Shown piece after piece: positions 29,018-38,651 of a stretch of 64,000 bases of DNA (its first letter is position 1; every line of letters starts with the position of its first letter). Where the stretch lies: positions 27,007 through 91,006 of the forward strand of contig NW_005201223.1 of NCBI RefSeq assembly GCF_000372725.1, given 5' to 3'. Below the pieces are notes generated by a model. The model ran no database searches. It had not been told where the DNA came from and saw only the letters and a list, made by a program, of their open reading frames with translations. Made by a program: the position numbers and the translations under genes. The stretch comes from Emiliania huxleyi CCMP1516 (Eukaryota; Haptophyta; Isochrysidales; Noelaerhabdaceae).

Positions 29018-31234
29018 CTAGTCAACTCCTTCCTCAACCTCGTTGAGCACGCCAGCGAGGTACGAGTACACGCGCGGCAGCGACAGCTCCGCGGCCAGCT
29101 GCTGCCCGCGCGCCGCGAGGCACTCGCCTCGCTCCGGCGCCGCCTCGAGCCCATGGAGCGCCACCTGCGTCCCAACCGCAAACTGCAGCTTAACAACTCA
29201 GCGCTGCCACCGAACGCCGCTCGCCCCTCAGCGCCGCCTGCAGCCGCTCGCACACGTTGCTCGCCGTCGCAGGCACGAAGAGGAACGTCTCGCCCTCGAG
29301 GAGCAGAGGGCCTACGCCCCTCGGCTGACATCTCGCGCACATCTCAGCGAACCTCCCCTCCCCCCCCCCCCCCCCGAAACAGGGAGCGCAGCGCGCCCGA
29401 GAAGTCAAAGTGCTCAAACGCGTGCGGCGGCTGCACGCCGCCCGACGGCGCAGCACCAGCAGCGCCGGCAGCGCCAGAGGGCCTCCGGCGGGGCATCCGG
29501 CCGAGGAAGATGTTGACGGAGCCGCAAGCGAGCTGGTGCTTGAAGTGCTCGAGCCTGGGGGTCCGGGTGGAAGTTGGAAGGGGGGTGGGGGGGGGGGGGG
29601 GGTTGAGGGTGGCGGCGGCAGCCTCGAGGGGGCGCTGAGTGGATGGTGGATACAGTCTCGGGTGCTCTGGCGCTGTCACCAGTCGGAGATGCCGGGCAAA
29701 TGGAGGATGTACTTGTAGCGGCACTGCTCCTCGAGCGGCGTCCACCCTCGCGGCTTGATGGAGCACGGCTCGCGCCACTTGCCTGCCTCCGCGCCGCCGG
29801 CTGGTGAGGAGAGGCCGGCTGCAGCGTGACGGAGAGAGCACGAGACTCGTGGGATGGCACAGATACTACTACCAAGTGCTGCTGCCAAGTGCTGCTGCCA
29901 AGTGCTGCTGCCAAGTGCTGCTGCCAAGTGCTGCTGCCAAGTGCTGCTGCCAAGTGCTGCTGCCAAGTGCTGCTGCCAAGTGCTGCTGCCAAGTGCTGCT
30001 GCCAAGTGCTGCTGCCAAGTGCTGCTGCCAAGTGCTGCTGCCAAGTGCTGCTGCCAAGTGCTGCTGCCAAGTGCTGCTGCCAAGTGCTGCTGCCAATGCT
30101 GCTGCCAAATGCTGCTGCCAAGTGCTGCTGCCAAGTGCTGCTGCCAAGTGCTGCTGCCAAGTGCTGCTGCCAAGTGCTGCTGCCAAGTGCTGCTGCCAAG
30201 TGCTGCTGCCAAGTGCTGCTGCCAAGTGCTGCTGCCAAGTGCTGCTGCCAAGTGCTGCTGCCAAGTGCTGCTGCCAAGTGCTGCTGCCAAGTGCTGCTGC
30301 CAAGTGCTGCTGCCAAGTGCTGCTGCCAAGTGCTGCTGCCAAGTGCTGCTGCCAAGTGCTGCTGCCAAGTGCTGCTGCCAAGTGCCGACTCATGGGTGGA
30401 CGGGTGCCTCGAGCCTGCGAGAGTCGCGCCCGCGCCGGGCGGGCAGCGCCACGCCAAGTCGTGCATCTCCTCCTTGTCAGGCATCCGGTGCACAAGCCGG
30501 TGGCCAAAGGTTCGCGCCGCGCAGTGCTGGAAAGCCTCGCGCAGCGGGTTCGTCGGAGAGCCCACCCAGATCATCTCGTCGCGCTTCGCAGCTAGCCCGA
30601 CGCCGCCACCGCCCGCACCGCCCACACCACCGCCCGCCGCGCCGCCGCCGCCCGCGTCGCCGCCCGCGCCGCCGCCCGCGCCGCCGCCGACCGTCGAAGC
30701 GAGCCAGGCCTCCCAGGGCGGGATCTGCGCGTAGGGCAGGCCCCAGAAGGTGTAGTCGGGCAGCGGGATGTCGGCGTGCGCCGCGCTCGTGGTGTACGAG
30801 AAGGCGAGGGGCGGGCCGTGGTCGGTGCGGCCGCCGAGCCGCTGGCTCAGCGGGGTGCCCGGCTTGTCTCTGCAGTTGACCGGGATGTCCACGTCGGCGA
30901 CCGGGTGCCTCTCGAGCGTCTCGAGCAGTGCCCACGCGAGGATGGGCGACCGCCGGAGGACGCAGCCAAAGGTGTTGTGCTTTAGGTCCGGGTAGTAGAG
31001 CGCGCCGCCCACGACCTGGAAGCGCGTGCGGCCCCAGCTGACGAGCGAGTCGTACGTCTCCTGCATGTGCCGAGCGCTGACCGAGCGGTGTGGCCAGTGG
31101 CGGAGGAAGTGGCCCGGGAGCTCGCTGATGCTGTCGCGCGTGCGGGACCGATTGAGCGGCTCGCAGCCGTTTGCCGCCGTGGGCTCGGACCGCCGCAGCC
31201 GCTTCTTCCACCGACCGCGCCGCTTGGCGGGCAT
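29018..31234 (-). CDS. Glycosyltransferase family 90 (CAP10/POGLUT-like)
   Basis: Sugar transferase, probably in the secretory pathway. Exons on the minus strand: 31234-30415, 29782-29680, 29554-29381, 29319-29238 and 29164-29018, about 441 aa. Recognisable blocks: PLPDYTFWGLPYAQIPPWEAW, EMIWVGSPTNPLREAFQHC, EEQCRYKYILHLPGISDW joined to LEHFKHQLACGSVNIFL, then FEHFDFSGAL and a C-terminal helix ending SYLAGVLNEVEEG. These follow the GT90 order (donor-site region, then the ACGS block). The N-terminus is very basic (AKRRGRWKKRLRR) with no clear membrane anchor. Introns 1 and 4 start with GC. Intron 1 (29783-30414) is unusually long because it holds a 13-bp minisatellite. The acceptor of exon 4 and the donor of intron 4 are the least certain. 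Confidence 0.83.
29872..30386. repeat. 13-bp minisatellite, about 39 units
   Basis: Unit CCAAGTGCTGCTG repeated nearly perfectly, with two variant units around 30093-30117 (CCAATGCTGCTG, CCAAATGCTGCTG). Since 13 is not a multiple of three and no unit phase creates a stop, all six frames stay open. It lies inside GC-AG intron 1 of the GT90 gene. Confidence 0.97.
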
Positions 31235-32020
31235 GCTGTAGGCGCGATAAAAAGAATTCGAGGTGGTTCGTTGGGGCGCCCAAAAGTTGCCACGCGACCG
31301 AGGAAGAAGTGACAAGGGAAAGAATGACGAGAGTGGGACGACCGCGAGGTGGCATGAAGGTTGCAGCGAGAATCGGAGAGAGACTGCGAAGAGAGATAGG
31401 AAGAGGCTGGGAAGAGGCGGACGCCCAAGGGTGGGCGGCGGCTAGCGCATCACACCCCTCTCCTTAAAACCCCCTGTGTGGTGGCGGCGTGCCGTCCTCC
31501 CATCCCTCCCTTGGGGTGTCTGTTTTCTTTCTTTTCAAAAGTTGCCACGAGAAAAACCCCTCGAAACGGCTGACACCAAGCCATCCCTCGTTTGGGTTGT
31601 CTGTTTTCTGTCTTTCTTTCTTTTCCCATGCTAAGAAAAGGAACGGCGCCAGCCGCCACATCCTTCGACCAGCCTCTAGCTACAAGTAGGTAGGGGAGGA
31701 GGGGAGGCGACATGGTCGCGGACAACCGCTGTAAATGCGCCTCTTGCCACTCTCGGATCTGCTGATCGTTCTTCCACGATCCTTCCTCTGGGGACTCTGT
31801 CCTTCTCCCACCCTCGCGGTGTGCTGCTTTTGGCTAAAAAAATCTTTTGCGGGGTCGCCCGCCGTGACAACTTAGTTCCCGCGACGGCCAGTTCCCCCCT
31901 CACTAGTGGTCGCTTTGCCACCACAGGTATGGCAGTGGGCCTCTCGAGACCACCGTCGTCGAAATTCATTGTGGCCGTCGCGCTGACGCTCTGCACCCTC
32001 CCCTTCAAGAAACCGAGTAC
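31235..32020. other. Divergent intergenic region with two dispersed-repeat copies
   Basis: Between GT90 (minus) and the repeat-domain membrane protein (plus). Repeat copies at about 31461-31540 and 31575-31635, the rest without supported genes. GAATTCTTTTTAT (31248-31259, minus strand) is 14 bases before the GT90 ATG. Confidence 0.6.
31461..31635 (-). repeat. Two tandem-oriented copies of a dispersed repeat
   Basis: Inverted relative to the copies at 14690-14768 and 8478-8545; both units carry the CATCCCTC...GTCTGTTTTC core. Confidence 0.85.
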
Positions 32021-33100
32021 ATGCTGCTCCTCCGTCGTTGCCGAGGCCTCGCCTCACTAGCGCCAACCGTGCGCTTGCTTCACCGCCACCGGCAAGGCGA
32101 TTGCCAAAAGCCGACGTCTCCGGCATGGACTGCGTGTGTTGCGGCTACGGTTCTGGGCAGCGTCGTTGGCGGATGTGCCGCCTTTGGACTCGTGGGCGGC
32201 GGCTGGCTCGAAGAGAGGTTTGGCCGCTGCCGCAACGCAGAGCCGCCGCCAGTGGCGCTAAGCCTCGAGCGCTTCGGCGAACGACCGATCGAATGGCAAT
32301 TCTGTCTGGGTCTGTACCGCCTGGAGCAGCGCGAGGTCAACGGGCAGCCGTGCTGGCGGCACATTGAGGAGCCGCGCCTGTCCCTCTCTCGAGCTCCGTA
32401 TGGGAACGGCTGGTTTTGTCAACTTCACGACGAGCTGGGCAGGTCGCGTGGCATTTTGCGCCTTCGCGAGAACAAGTCGTCGCCTGCTGGCAGCTGTGCC
32501 GCACAGTGGGAGCAGGACTTGGGCGGCGAAGTGGGGTGGGTGCCGGCGGACGTGCATTGTGTTTCGCTCGACGAGGGCGAGTTTGGGGCTGCCAAGGAGC
32601 GTGCGAGTCACGAGCGAGAATCGGCACGTCGATTGGCCCCGGCCGGCCTCAGGCTGGAAGGCGCATGCAAGCAAACCCTCGCGCTGGGTGTGTACGAGAA
32701 GTCCAGCCAGCGGACGGTGTGCGGCAGGGCGGCGTGGCAGCACACGGAGCGACCCACGCTATGGCTGGCTTACACCGGCCTCGGCTCTTGGAACGTGCAA
32801 ACCGAAGATGTGCTCGGCCAGCCGAAGGGCTTGCTTCTTTTGCGAGACGCACGGTGCGCAGACCCGTCAGAGAGCTGGCGCGCCTGGCAGTACCCCAAGG
32901 TTCTACCAAGTCCAAAGAGATCGCCGGTATTATTCGCATCAGTGCTAGCAAGTCTCGCTGGGAGGAGGTCCCCGACACGCGTTGCGTGGAGTTGGCCGCT
33001 CAAGAACTGGCAATGGTCAAGGCGGAACAGGCCGCTGCCACCGCTAGGACAACCGCAAGAGCCAAACGCGCCCTCAATACAAACTCGCCTCGCTAGATAG
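32021..33100 (+). CDS. Membrane-anchored protein with two internal repeats, unknown function
   Basis: 359-codon frame from ATG 32021. Residues 1-30 are Arg-rich and amphipathic, like a mitochondrial presequence, followed by a hydrophobic helix (TACVAATVLGSVVGGCAAFG). Two similar modules follow: GLYRLEQREVNGQPCWRHIE...GNGWFCQLHD...GRSRGILRL (about 95-150) and GVYEKSSQRTVCGRAAWQHT...LGSWNVQTED...GQPKGLLLL (about 225-280). Such modules are seen in many algal proteins of unknown role. After residue 290 another frame (SRWEEVPDTRCVELAAQELA) looks more protein-like, so a frameshift or a missed intron near 32895 is possible and the last 60 residues are doubtful. Confidence 0.6.
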   Translation: MLLLRRCRGLASLAPTVRLLHRHRQGDCQKPTSPAWTACVAATVLGSVVGGCAAFGLVGGGWLEERFGRCRNAEPPPVALSLERFGERPIEWQFCLGLYRLEQREVNGQPCWRHIEEPRLSLSRAPYGNGWFCQLHDELGRSRGILRLRENKSSPAGSCAAQWEQDLGGEVGWVPADVHCVSLDEGEFGAAKERASHERESARRLAPAGLRLEGACKQTLALGVYEKSSQRTVCGRAAWQHTERPTLWLAYTGLGSWNVQTEDVLGQPKGLLLLRDARCADPSESWRAWQYPKVLPSPKRSPVLFASVLASLAGRRSPTRVAWSWPLKNWQWSRRNRPLPPLGQPQEPNAPSIQTRLAR

Positions 33101-33607
33101 AGGACTCCGCTCTCTGGCATCGATCGAGGAGAGCGCTGCCACACGCCGCGAGGAGAGGCCCTGAGCCGTGCAAGAATAGATTATCGCTATCGGCGGCCCG
33201 GCCCGTTTCGACTGCTAAGCCTAAGGGCTGTTGTTTTCTTGCTTTATCACAGCAAGCAAGCGAACGAACGAACGAACGAAGCTGTGTGTGGCGCTGTGGC
33301 GCGGCATGTTTTTGTACTGATTGAATTGCCTGACTGACAGAGTGAGCTCCAAACTCAGCTCACTCAACGGCGCCAACATTCACAGGGTTGCGTATATCAT
33401 GGTGGATGAACACACCAGTCAGTGAGGGAGGGCGAGACGATCGAGGGGTCCCGTACCATGCGGAACCGACCCTATCCAGTGCTCAAGTGCTCTCATGGTG
33501 GATGTCCGAGACACGCGCTGCCAAGTTTGGGCGTTTTGGCAGCCGGAACGTCCGACACTACGATTTGCGCTTGCTTTTCCAGCCAGCAGCCGGGCACAAC
33601 CACAACG
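33101..33607. other. Intergenic region with dispersed repeat
   Basis: Contains an AACG tetranucleotide run near 33261-33280 and a repeat unit at 33452-33490 (ATGCGGAACCGACCCTATCC) that recurs inverted at 38742-38787. Confidence 0.55.
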
Positions 33608-36034
33608 ATGTTCTTCGCGCTCGCCTCCACGCTCGGAGCGCCCGTCACTCCCTCCACGCTCGGAGCGCCCGTCACTCCGTCCGACGAGCTGAGCGCCCGC
33701 CAGCTGACAGCGGTTGCGCCAAAGGTCGTGTACGGCAACGACGACCGACGAGACTGGCACGAGCTGGACTCCAGCGACTCCGATGACGCCCTCGCGCTTG
33801 GCCTCCTCGAGAACTCCATCATGGCGCACATCTTTCGATCGGACCTTGGCAGCCCCGACTCGGACGGCGTGTACCGCGTCCTTGACGACTACCCGGACTC
33901 CTTTCGACTTGGGCCAGCGCGCAATATGTGCCCGAACCAGAAGTTCCTGCAGCACCCGCGGCTATCCTACTGCTCGGCCACGCTGGTCGGCAACAGCCAT
34001 GTCATAACGGCTGCGCACTGCGTGTGGAACCAGATGCTATGCGACGACGCTGCATTCGTCTTCAACTACTACGTCACAGGCTACGACGACAACGGGAACC
34101 CCAAATTCCCAGCAATCACGCGCGACGACGTTTTCTTTTGCAAGTCGGTCAGCACCAACTACAGGGAGGACTCGTCTGGGTACTCAAGCGGCACCGACAT
34201 TGCGTACATCACGCTGGACAGGGCTGTCCCCGGCCGCACCCCGGCCAGCTATCACAAGACGCTGGTTCGGACCACGCCGCGCCAGAAGCTGCTCATGGTC
34301 GGCTTTCCGGACGGCCTTCCAGCCAAGGTGGAGGCTGGCGGCAAGGTCACCGACATCGGGGCGGATACAGGCTTTGAGTCCTTTCTCGCCTCGACCGACG
34401 CGTTCGGAGGCAACTCTGGCAGCGGCGTCTTCGACGAGGACGGGACGATGATTGGCGTCCTTGTGCGTGGGGCGACAGACTACGTCCAGAGTGGCGGGTG
34501 CACTGTTGTCAACGAGCTCCCAAACTCTGACGGTGGAGAAGGCATCATCTACGTCGACCGCGTCGTCAGCCTTACGAACCCAGTGCCGCCCCCGTCGTCG
34601 AGCCCGAGCCCGGGCAGGTCATGTGAGGCCGCGCTGTCGATTGACGCGTCAAGCGCATTCTCGGTGCACATCGCCGATACCTCGCTCGGCGTGGGCCCGT
34701 CCAGCTACGACGCCTCGCTCTGCCTTGACACCGCATTCGGAGGAGCAGGACCAGTCTTCTGGATCAAGCTTGATGGCGTGCGTCCGGGCAACGAGCTTGA
34801 CCTGACCACCTGCGGCTTCGACACCGACCTCTCAGTCTTTGAAGGCTCGTGCAGCAGCCTCTCGATGGCGGCGTGCGACGGCGACTCTGGCTCGTGCAGC
34901 GTCGACTACGGCTCCTCCATCGACGACTTTGTGCCCAAGGCGGATACGCAGTACTACATCGTTGTGGGTGGATACGGGGGTGAGTCGGGCGCCGCAACGC
35001 TGACCGGCACCTACTCCTCGACAGATCCCGAGCCGCCGAACCCAACCTCGAAGCGCTACGTCGAGTGCGGCCGCCGGAACAGGTGCTCCGAGGAGCCCAA
35101 ATGGGCCGACGTCGACGAGAAGCACGAGGTGCGCTGCTGTGCTGACGAGCGGATCTCAAACTCCTGGAAGAAGAATGACGGGTGCTCGGTGTGGGGGGAG
35201 TCGAACGGTGGCTTTGCTTGCGCCCACCGGAAGACGTTCGTCGAGGCCAGTTCCATCTGCGAACTTGCGGGTGCCCGCCTGTGCTCTGCCGCAGAGCTCG
35301 CAGCTGGTTGCGCGGCGGGCACGGGCTGTGGCCACGATTCTGACCTTGTCTGGAGCAGCGACGAGGAGCCGTCGTCGGCGCCGCCGTCGACATCCATCTC
35401 GCCGCCGCCCCCACCCTCTCCGAAGCCCTCTCCACCGCCGCCGCCGTCGGCGTCCTCCTCGCCGCCGCCGTCCTCCTCACCGCGGCCTCCCCCCTCACCG
35501 CCGCCGCCCCCCTCACCGCCGCCGCCCCCCTCGCCGCCGCCGCCCCCCTCGCCGCTGCTCTCGCCACCGGGCGTGTGTGTCGACGATCCCAACTGTCCGC
35601 ACCTCAACGACGGCGACTGCGACGACGGCGGGCCGGGCTCTGACTACGACATCTGCGACTTTGGAGGCGACTGCTCCGATTGTGGAACGCGAGCACCCGT
35701 GGAAATGCGGTGGGTCGAGTGCGGCCGTGCCGGGAGGTGCAGCAATAATGAGCCGTCTCGATGGGCGGACTCGTCAGAGACGCACGAGGTGCGCTGCTGC
35801 TCCGACTCGCCCATCGACGGTTGGACAAAGCGTGGGGACAGCTGCCCGTGGGCGGAGTCGGACCGCGGCATGGATGGCTGCCACAGTGACAAGACCTTTG
35901 CCGAGGCGGAAGCCGTCTGTGAGGCTGCCGGTGCTCGCCTCTGCACCAAGGAGGAGCTGGAGGGGAACTGCACCCGCGGCACCGGCTGCGGCCACGATGG
36001 GGAGTTGATCTGGTCGTCAACGATGCAGCCCTAG
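33608..36034 (+). CDS. Secreted modular trypsin-like serine protease
   Basis: About 808 aa in one exon, from ATG 33608; the longer frame from 33422 runs through a dispersed repeat. The protease domain has the catalytic triad HVITAAHC (His near 134), SSGTDIAYITLD (Asp near 197) and AFGGNSGSGVFD (Ser near 269), as in S1/V8-type endopeptidases. Then follow a PPC-like beta domain (SYDASLCLDTAF, DTDLSVFEGSC), a Cys-rich module (RYVECGRRNRCSEEPKWADV...GCGHDSDLVWSS), an extensin-like SPPPPPSPPPPPS hinge, a notch-like Asp-rich motif (NDGDCDDGGPG...GGDCSDCG), and a second copy of the Cys-rich module. Likely extracellular or cell-wall attached. A 27-bp tandem duplication near 33630-33684 repeats STLGAPVTP. 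Confidence 0.88.
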   Translation: MFFALASTLGAPVTPSTLGAPVTPSDELSARQLTAVAPKVVYGNDDRRDWHELDSSDSDDALALGLLENSIMAHIFRSDLGSPDSDGVYRVLDDYPDSFRLGPARNMCPNQKFLQHPRLSYCSATLVGNSHVITAAHCVWNQMLCDDAAFVFNYYVTGYDDNGNPKFPAITRDDVFFCKSVSTNYREDSSGYSSGTDIAYITLDRAVPGRTPASYHKTLVRTTPRQKLLMVGFPDGLPAKVEAGGKVTDIGADTGFESFLASTDAFGGNSGSGVFDEDGTMIGVLVRGATDYVQSGGCTVVNELPNSDGGEGIIYVDRVVSLTNPVPPPSSSPSPGRSCEAALSIDASSAFSVHIADTSLGVGPSSYDASLCLDTAFGGAGPVFWIKLDGVRPGNELDLTTCGFDTDLSVFEGSCSSLSMAACDGDSGSCSVDYGSSIDDFVPKADTQYYIVVGGYGGESGAATLTGTYSSTDPEPPNPTSKRYVECGRRNRCSEEPKWADVDEKHEVRCCADERISNSWKKNDGCSVWGESNGGFACAHRKTFVEASSICELAGARLCSAAELAAGCAAGTGCGHDSDLVWSSDEEPSSAPPSTSISPPPPPSPKPSPPPPPSASSSPPPSSSPRPPPSPPPPPSPPPPPSPPPPPSPLLSPPGVCVDDPNCPHLNDGDCDDGGPGSDYDICDFGGDCSDCGTRAPVEMRWVECGRAGRCSNNEPSRWADSSETHEVRCCSDSPIDGWTKRGDSCPWAESDRGMDGCHSDKTFAEAEAVCEAAGARLCTKEELEGNCTRGTGCGHDGELIWSSTMQP

Positions 36035-36355
36035 CAGCGGCCCTGGGCATCCTTCAGGTGAGGTCCCCCTCGGCTGGGGCTGCCTGGCACATCTTATATA
36101 TTGGGCATGCAGCGCTGGCGTTGTGGGGCGCCGCACAAAAGGACACATGGTGGGGATGTGTTCACTATCTGTTTACTATGAGTAATATGAGAACGAGTTC
36201 CATAGAGAGGCATCCGTGATAAGTGCGGATCGAGGCTCGTAGCCGTCTCGCGGCTAATTCTTTATTGTGAGCCGGTGTGTGTGCCAGTCCGCGCCAGTCC
36301 GCGCCCTTGTCGTGCCAGTGTGCTGTGATTTCGCGAAGAATTCTTTATTTCCACG
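36035..36355. other. Intergenic region and cyclophilin promoter
   Basis: Contains AATTCTTTATT (36256-36266) and GAATTCTTTATTT (36338-36350), the second only five bases before the cyclophilin ATG. No gene. Confidence 0.5.
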
Positions 36356-37356
36356 ATGTCCTCAGTGCGCCGCTCCAGCCTCGTCTGCCTCCTCGGCCTC
36401 GTGGCAGTCACGAACGGCCTGAAGCTGGGCGCGCGCGCGTCGCGTACGCGGAGCGCGGCGATCATGCAGTTTGACTTTCTGAAGAATATGATGCCAAAGC
36501 AGCGACCGACGGTGTGCGCCTCTCTCGGCCCTCCTCCTGTCCTGACACAACCTCTCTCAGCCCTCCTCCTCTCCTCGCATAAGCAGCGCCGCTGCGCCTT
36601 TCCTCGCAGGACGCCGACGTGACTACCACCGTCTACTTTGACATGTCCATCGGCGGCGAGCCCGCGGGCCGCATCGAGATGGGCCTCTTCGGTGGAGCGG
36701 TGTGCCTCCGCCATCGTCGCCCTCGCCACCAAAGTTCTCTCTCGCGCGATCTCTTGCCACCACCCGACGCCAGGTACCCAAGACGGCGGAGAACTTCCGC
36801 GCGCTCTGCACCGGCGAGAAGGGCTTTGGCTACGCCGACTCGCCGTTCCACCGCGTGATCCCGGGCTTCATGTGCCAGGGCGGCGACTTTACGAACGAGA
36901 ATGGGACCGGCGGGAAGTCCATCTACGGGACCAAGTTTGAGGATGAGAACTTCGACCTCGGACACGGCGGCCCAGGTGGCGGCAGCTTGTCACATCCTCG
37001 AATTCGCCGCGCCTCCTAGTACCTCACCCTGCCCTTTTGTGCCCCAGGCACCCTCTCGATGGCCAACGCGGGCCCAAACACAAACGGCTCCCAGTTCTTC
37101 ATCTGCACCTCCGACACCTCCTTTCTCGACGGCAAGCACTGCGTGTTTGGAAAGGCGCGGCCGCCTCTCCAAACTAGTTGCCCGCCGCCACCGGCCCGGC
37201 CCGCCGCCAGATGGCTCGCCGCCGCCGCCACCGGCTCGCCGCCGCCCGTCCCAGGTTACTTCAGGCATGGACGTGGTGAAGAGGATCGAGAAGGAGGGCT
37301 CGCAGAGCGGAGCGACGCGCCGCCCGGTCCGCGTCGCCGCGTGCGGCGAGGTGTGA
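36356..37356 (+). CDS. Cyclophilin-type peptidyl-prolyl cis-trans isomerase with N-terminal targeting region
   Basis: Protein-folding enzyme of about 218 aa. Exons 36356-36511, 36610-36699, 36774-36975, 37048-37154 and 37255-37356. The domain reads [55 protein letters not shown] (catalytic Arg in FHRV), [19 protein letters not shown] and MDVVKRIE: complete, with all usual active-site residues. The first 45 residues start with a hydrophobic signal-like helix ([15 protein letters not shown]) and then an Arg/Ala-rich stretch. This suggests an ER-then-plastid bipartite signal or simple secretion. Only intron 4 starts with GC (37155); the others are GT. Confidence 0.95.
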
Positions 37357-37964
37357 CTCTAGGGGAGGAATGTACGGCTCTGTCTCTAACAGCAAACACC
37401 AAACTGAGGGCCGCGCGGCCGCGTGCGCGGCGCCCACCGCCCAGCCCCGCAGGCATGGCCGCAGGGCGCAGCGGCCAGCGCCCAAAGCCGCCACGAGAGC
37501 ACGAGCAGGATCTACTTTGTGCGAATGTCCATGGAGCATGCGAGCATGGCATACGTTTTACTATTAGTTCATGTGTGCGTCACAACACAACTGTCCGTGG
37601 AACTCACACACAACTCTCGACGCATCTCAGTGTGATCAAACAGATCCCCATCAACGACAACCGCCCAAAAACACACAGGCGGGCCACACAACGTAGCGCT
37701 CTCAGACCCATCGGAGCAGAAACACAGTCATCAAAGCGAAGCATGGCTACATGTACAGAGCAGCGCTGGGGGGAGGCGGCTTATGCCGCGCTCCGCGTTC
37801 GCCGAAGAGAAGCCGGGCCAGGAGCAGAGCCTCCCTCCTGCCGCCTGCTCCTCGCACCGGCTCCGGCCTGTCCTCCTCTCGCCGCCCAGCCGGGGCGAGG
37901 CTGCGGCGGGCCGGAAGTGCGTGCAGCGGGCGGCCATGCGGGCGAGTGGGGGCCAGCTCGGCCT
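37357..37964. other. Convergent intergenic region
   Basis: 3' flanks of the cyclophilin and the repeat protein. No supported gene. Confidence 0.5.
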
Positions 37965-38651
37965 CTAGTTCGCCTTTCCGTCGCCGAGCGGTGCGGCGGC
38001 GGCGGCTGCCTGCTCATAGACGAAGTCATACTCGAGCGAGTTGGCCTTGCCGAGCGAGGTTGGCACGACCTGCCCGACCAGCGCCGTCGCGGGGCCGTTG
38101 CCCTTCCCGTCGCCGAACGGCGTCGCGCGCGCGGCGGCCGAGTTATAAACAAACTCCTGCTCCAGCGCCGGGTAGGCGACCTGCGCGGGCATCGCCGGCT
38201 TGGCGGGCGCGTCTGGCGAGTTGCCCTTGCCGTCGCCTAGGGGAAGGAGGGAGATGCGTTTCCCTCTCAGGTGTGAGCCGTCTGGCCACCGCGCAAATGA
38301 TCACGGAGATTGGTGGTGCCGGGTGTCGCGCGGCAGTCTCGGTGTGCATGTCAGTTCTGTCCATCGAGTATGTTACGCACCGAGCGGCTTGGCGTTGGCA
38401 CCCGCCGACTCGTACACGAGCGTGCTCGCCCACGACCGCTTCGGATAGGCAGGAGCAGGGGTCTGCCTGTCAAATTTCATGTCGCCCTTTCCATAGCCCG
38501 CCGGCTTGGCGTTGGAGCCAGCCTGCTCGTAGACGAATTTGTACTCGAGGCTATTCATCGACACGACGGGAGCGCGTGCCGATGCGGGGCTGCTCAGCCG
38601 CGCGTGGTTGTGCATCGTGAACGCGAGCGAGGTAGAGAAGAGGCTCACCAT
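37965..38651 (-). CDS. Four-repeat protein with FVYEQ and GDGKGN motifs, unknown function
   Basis: 180 aa, exons 38651-38381 and 38236-37965 (GT donor). Four tandem units of about 35-40 residues share the pattern (S)LEYxFVYEQAxxxAxPxGx[64 protein letters not shown] and [20 protein letters not shown]. The intron splits the second unit at PLG|DGKGN and the join is perfect, which supports the model. The first 30 residues ([18 protein letters not shown]) could be a transit or signal sequence. I do not recognise the family. The regular spacing suggests a repeated helical or binding module. Confidence 0.75.

Noticed and set aside
29872..30386. Regular short repeats as a CRISPR-like array.
   Set aside because: Units are contiguous 13-mers without spacers, in a eukaryotic intron.
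29804..30879. Plus-strand frames of 263-341 codons rich in Cys/Leu/Ala (AAAKCCCQVLLPS).
   Set aside because: Produced entirely by the 13-bp minisatellite; the minus strand carries the GT90 gene.
33422..33607. Earlier start for the serine protease at 33422.
   Set aside because: This part lies in a dispersed repeat also present inverted at 38742-38787.
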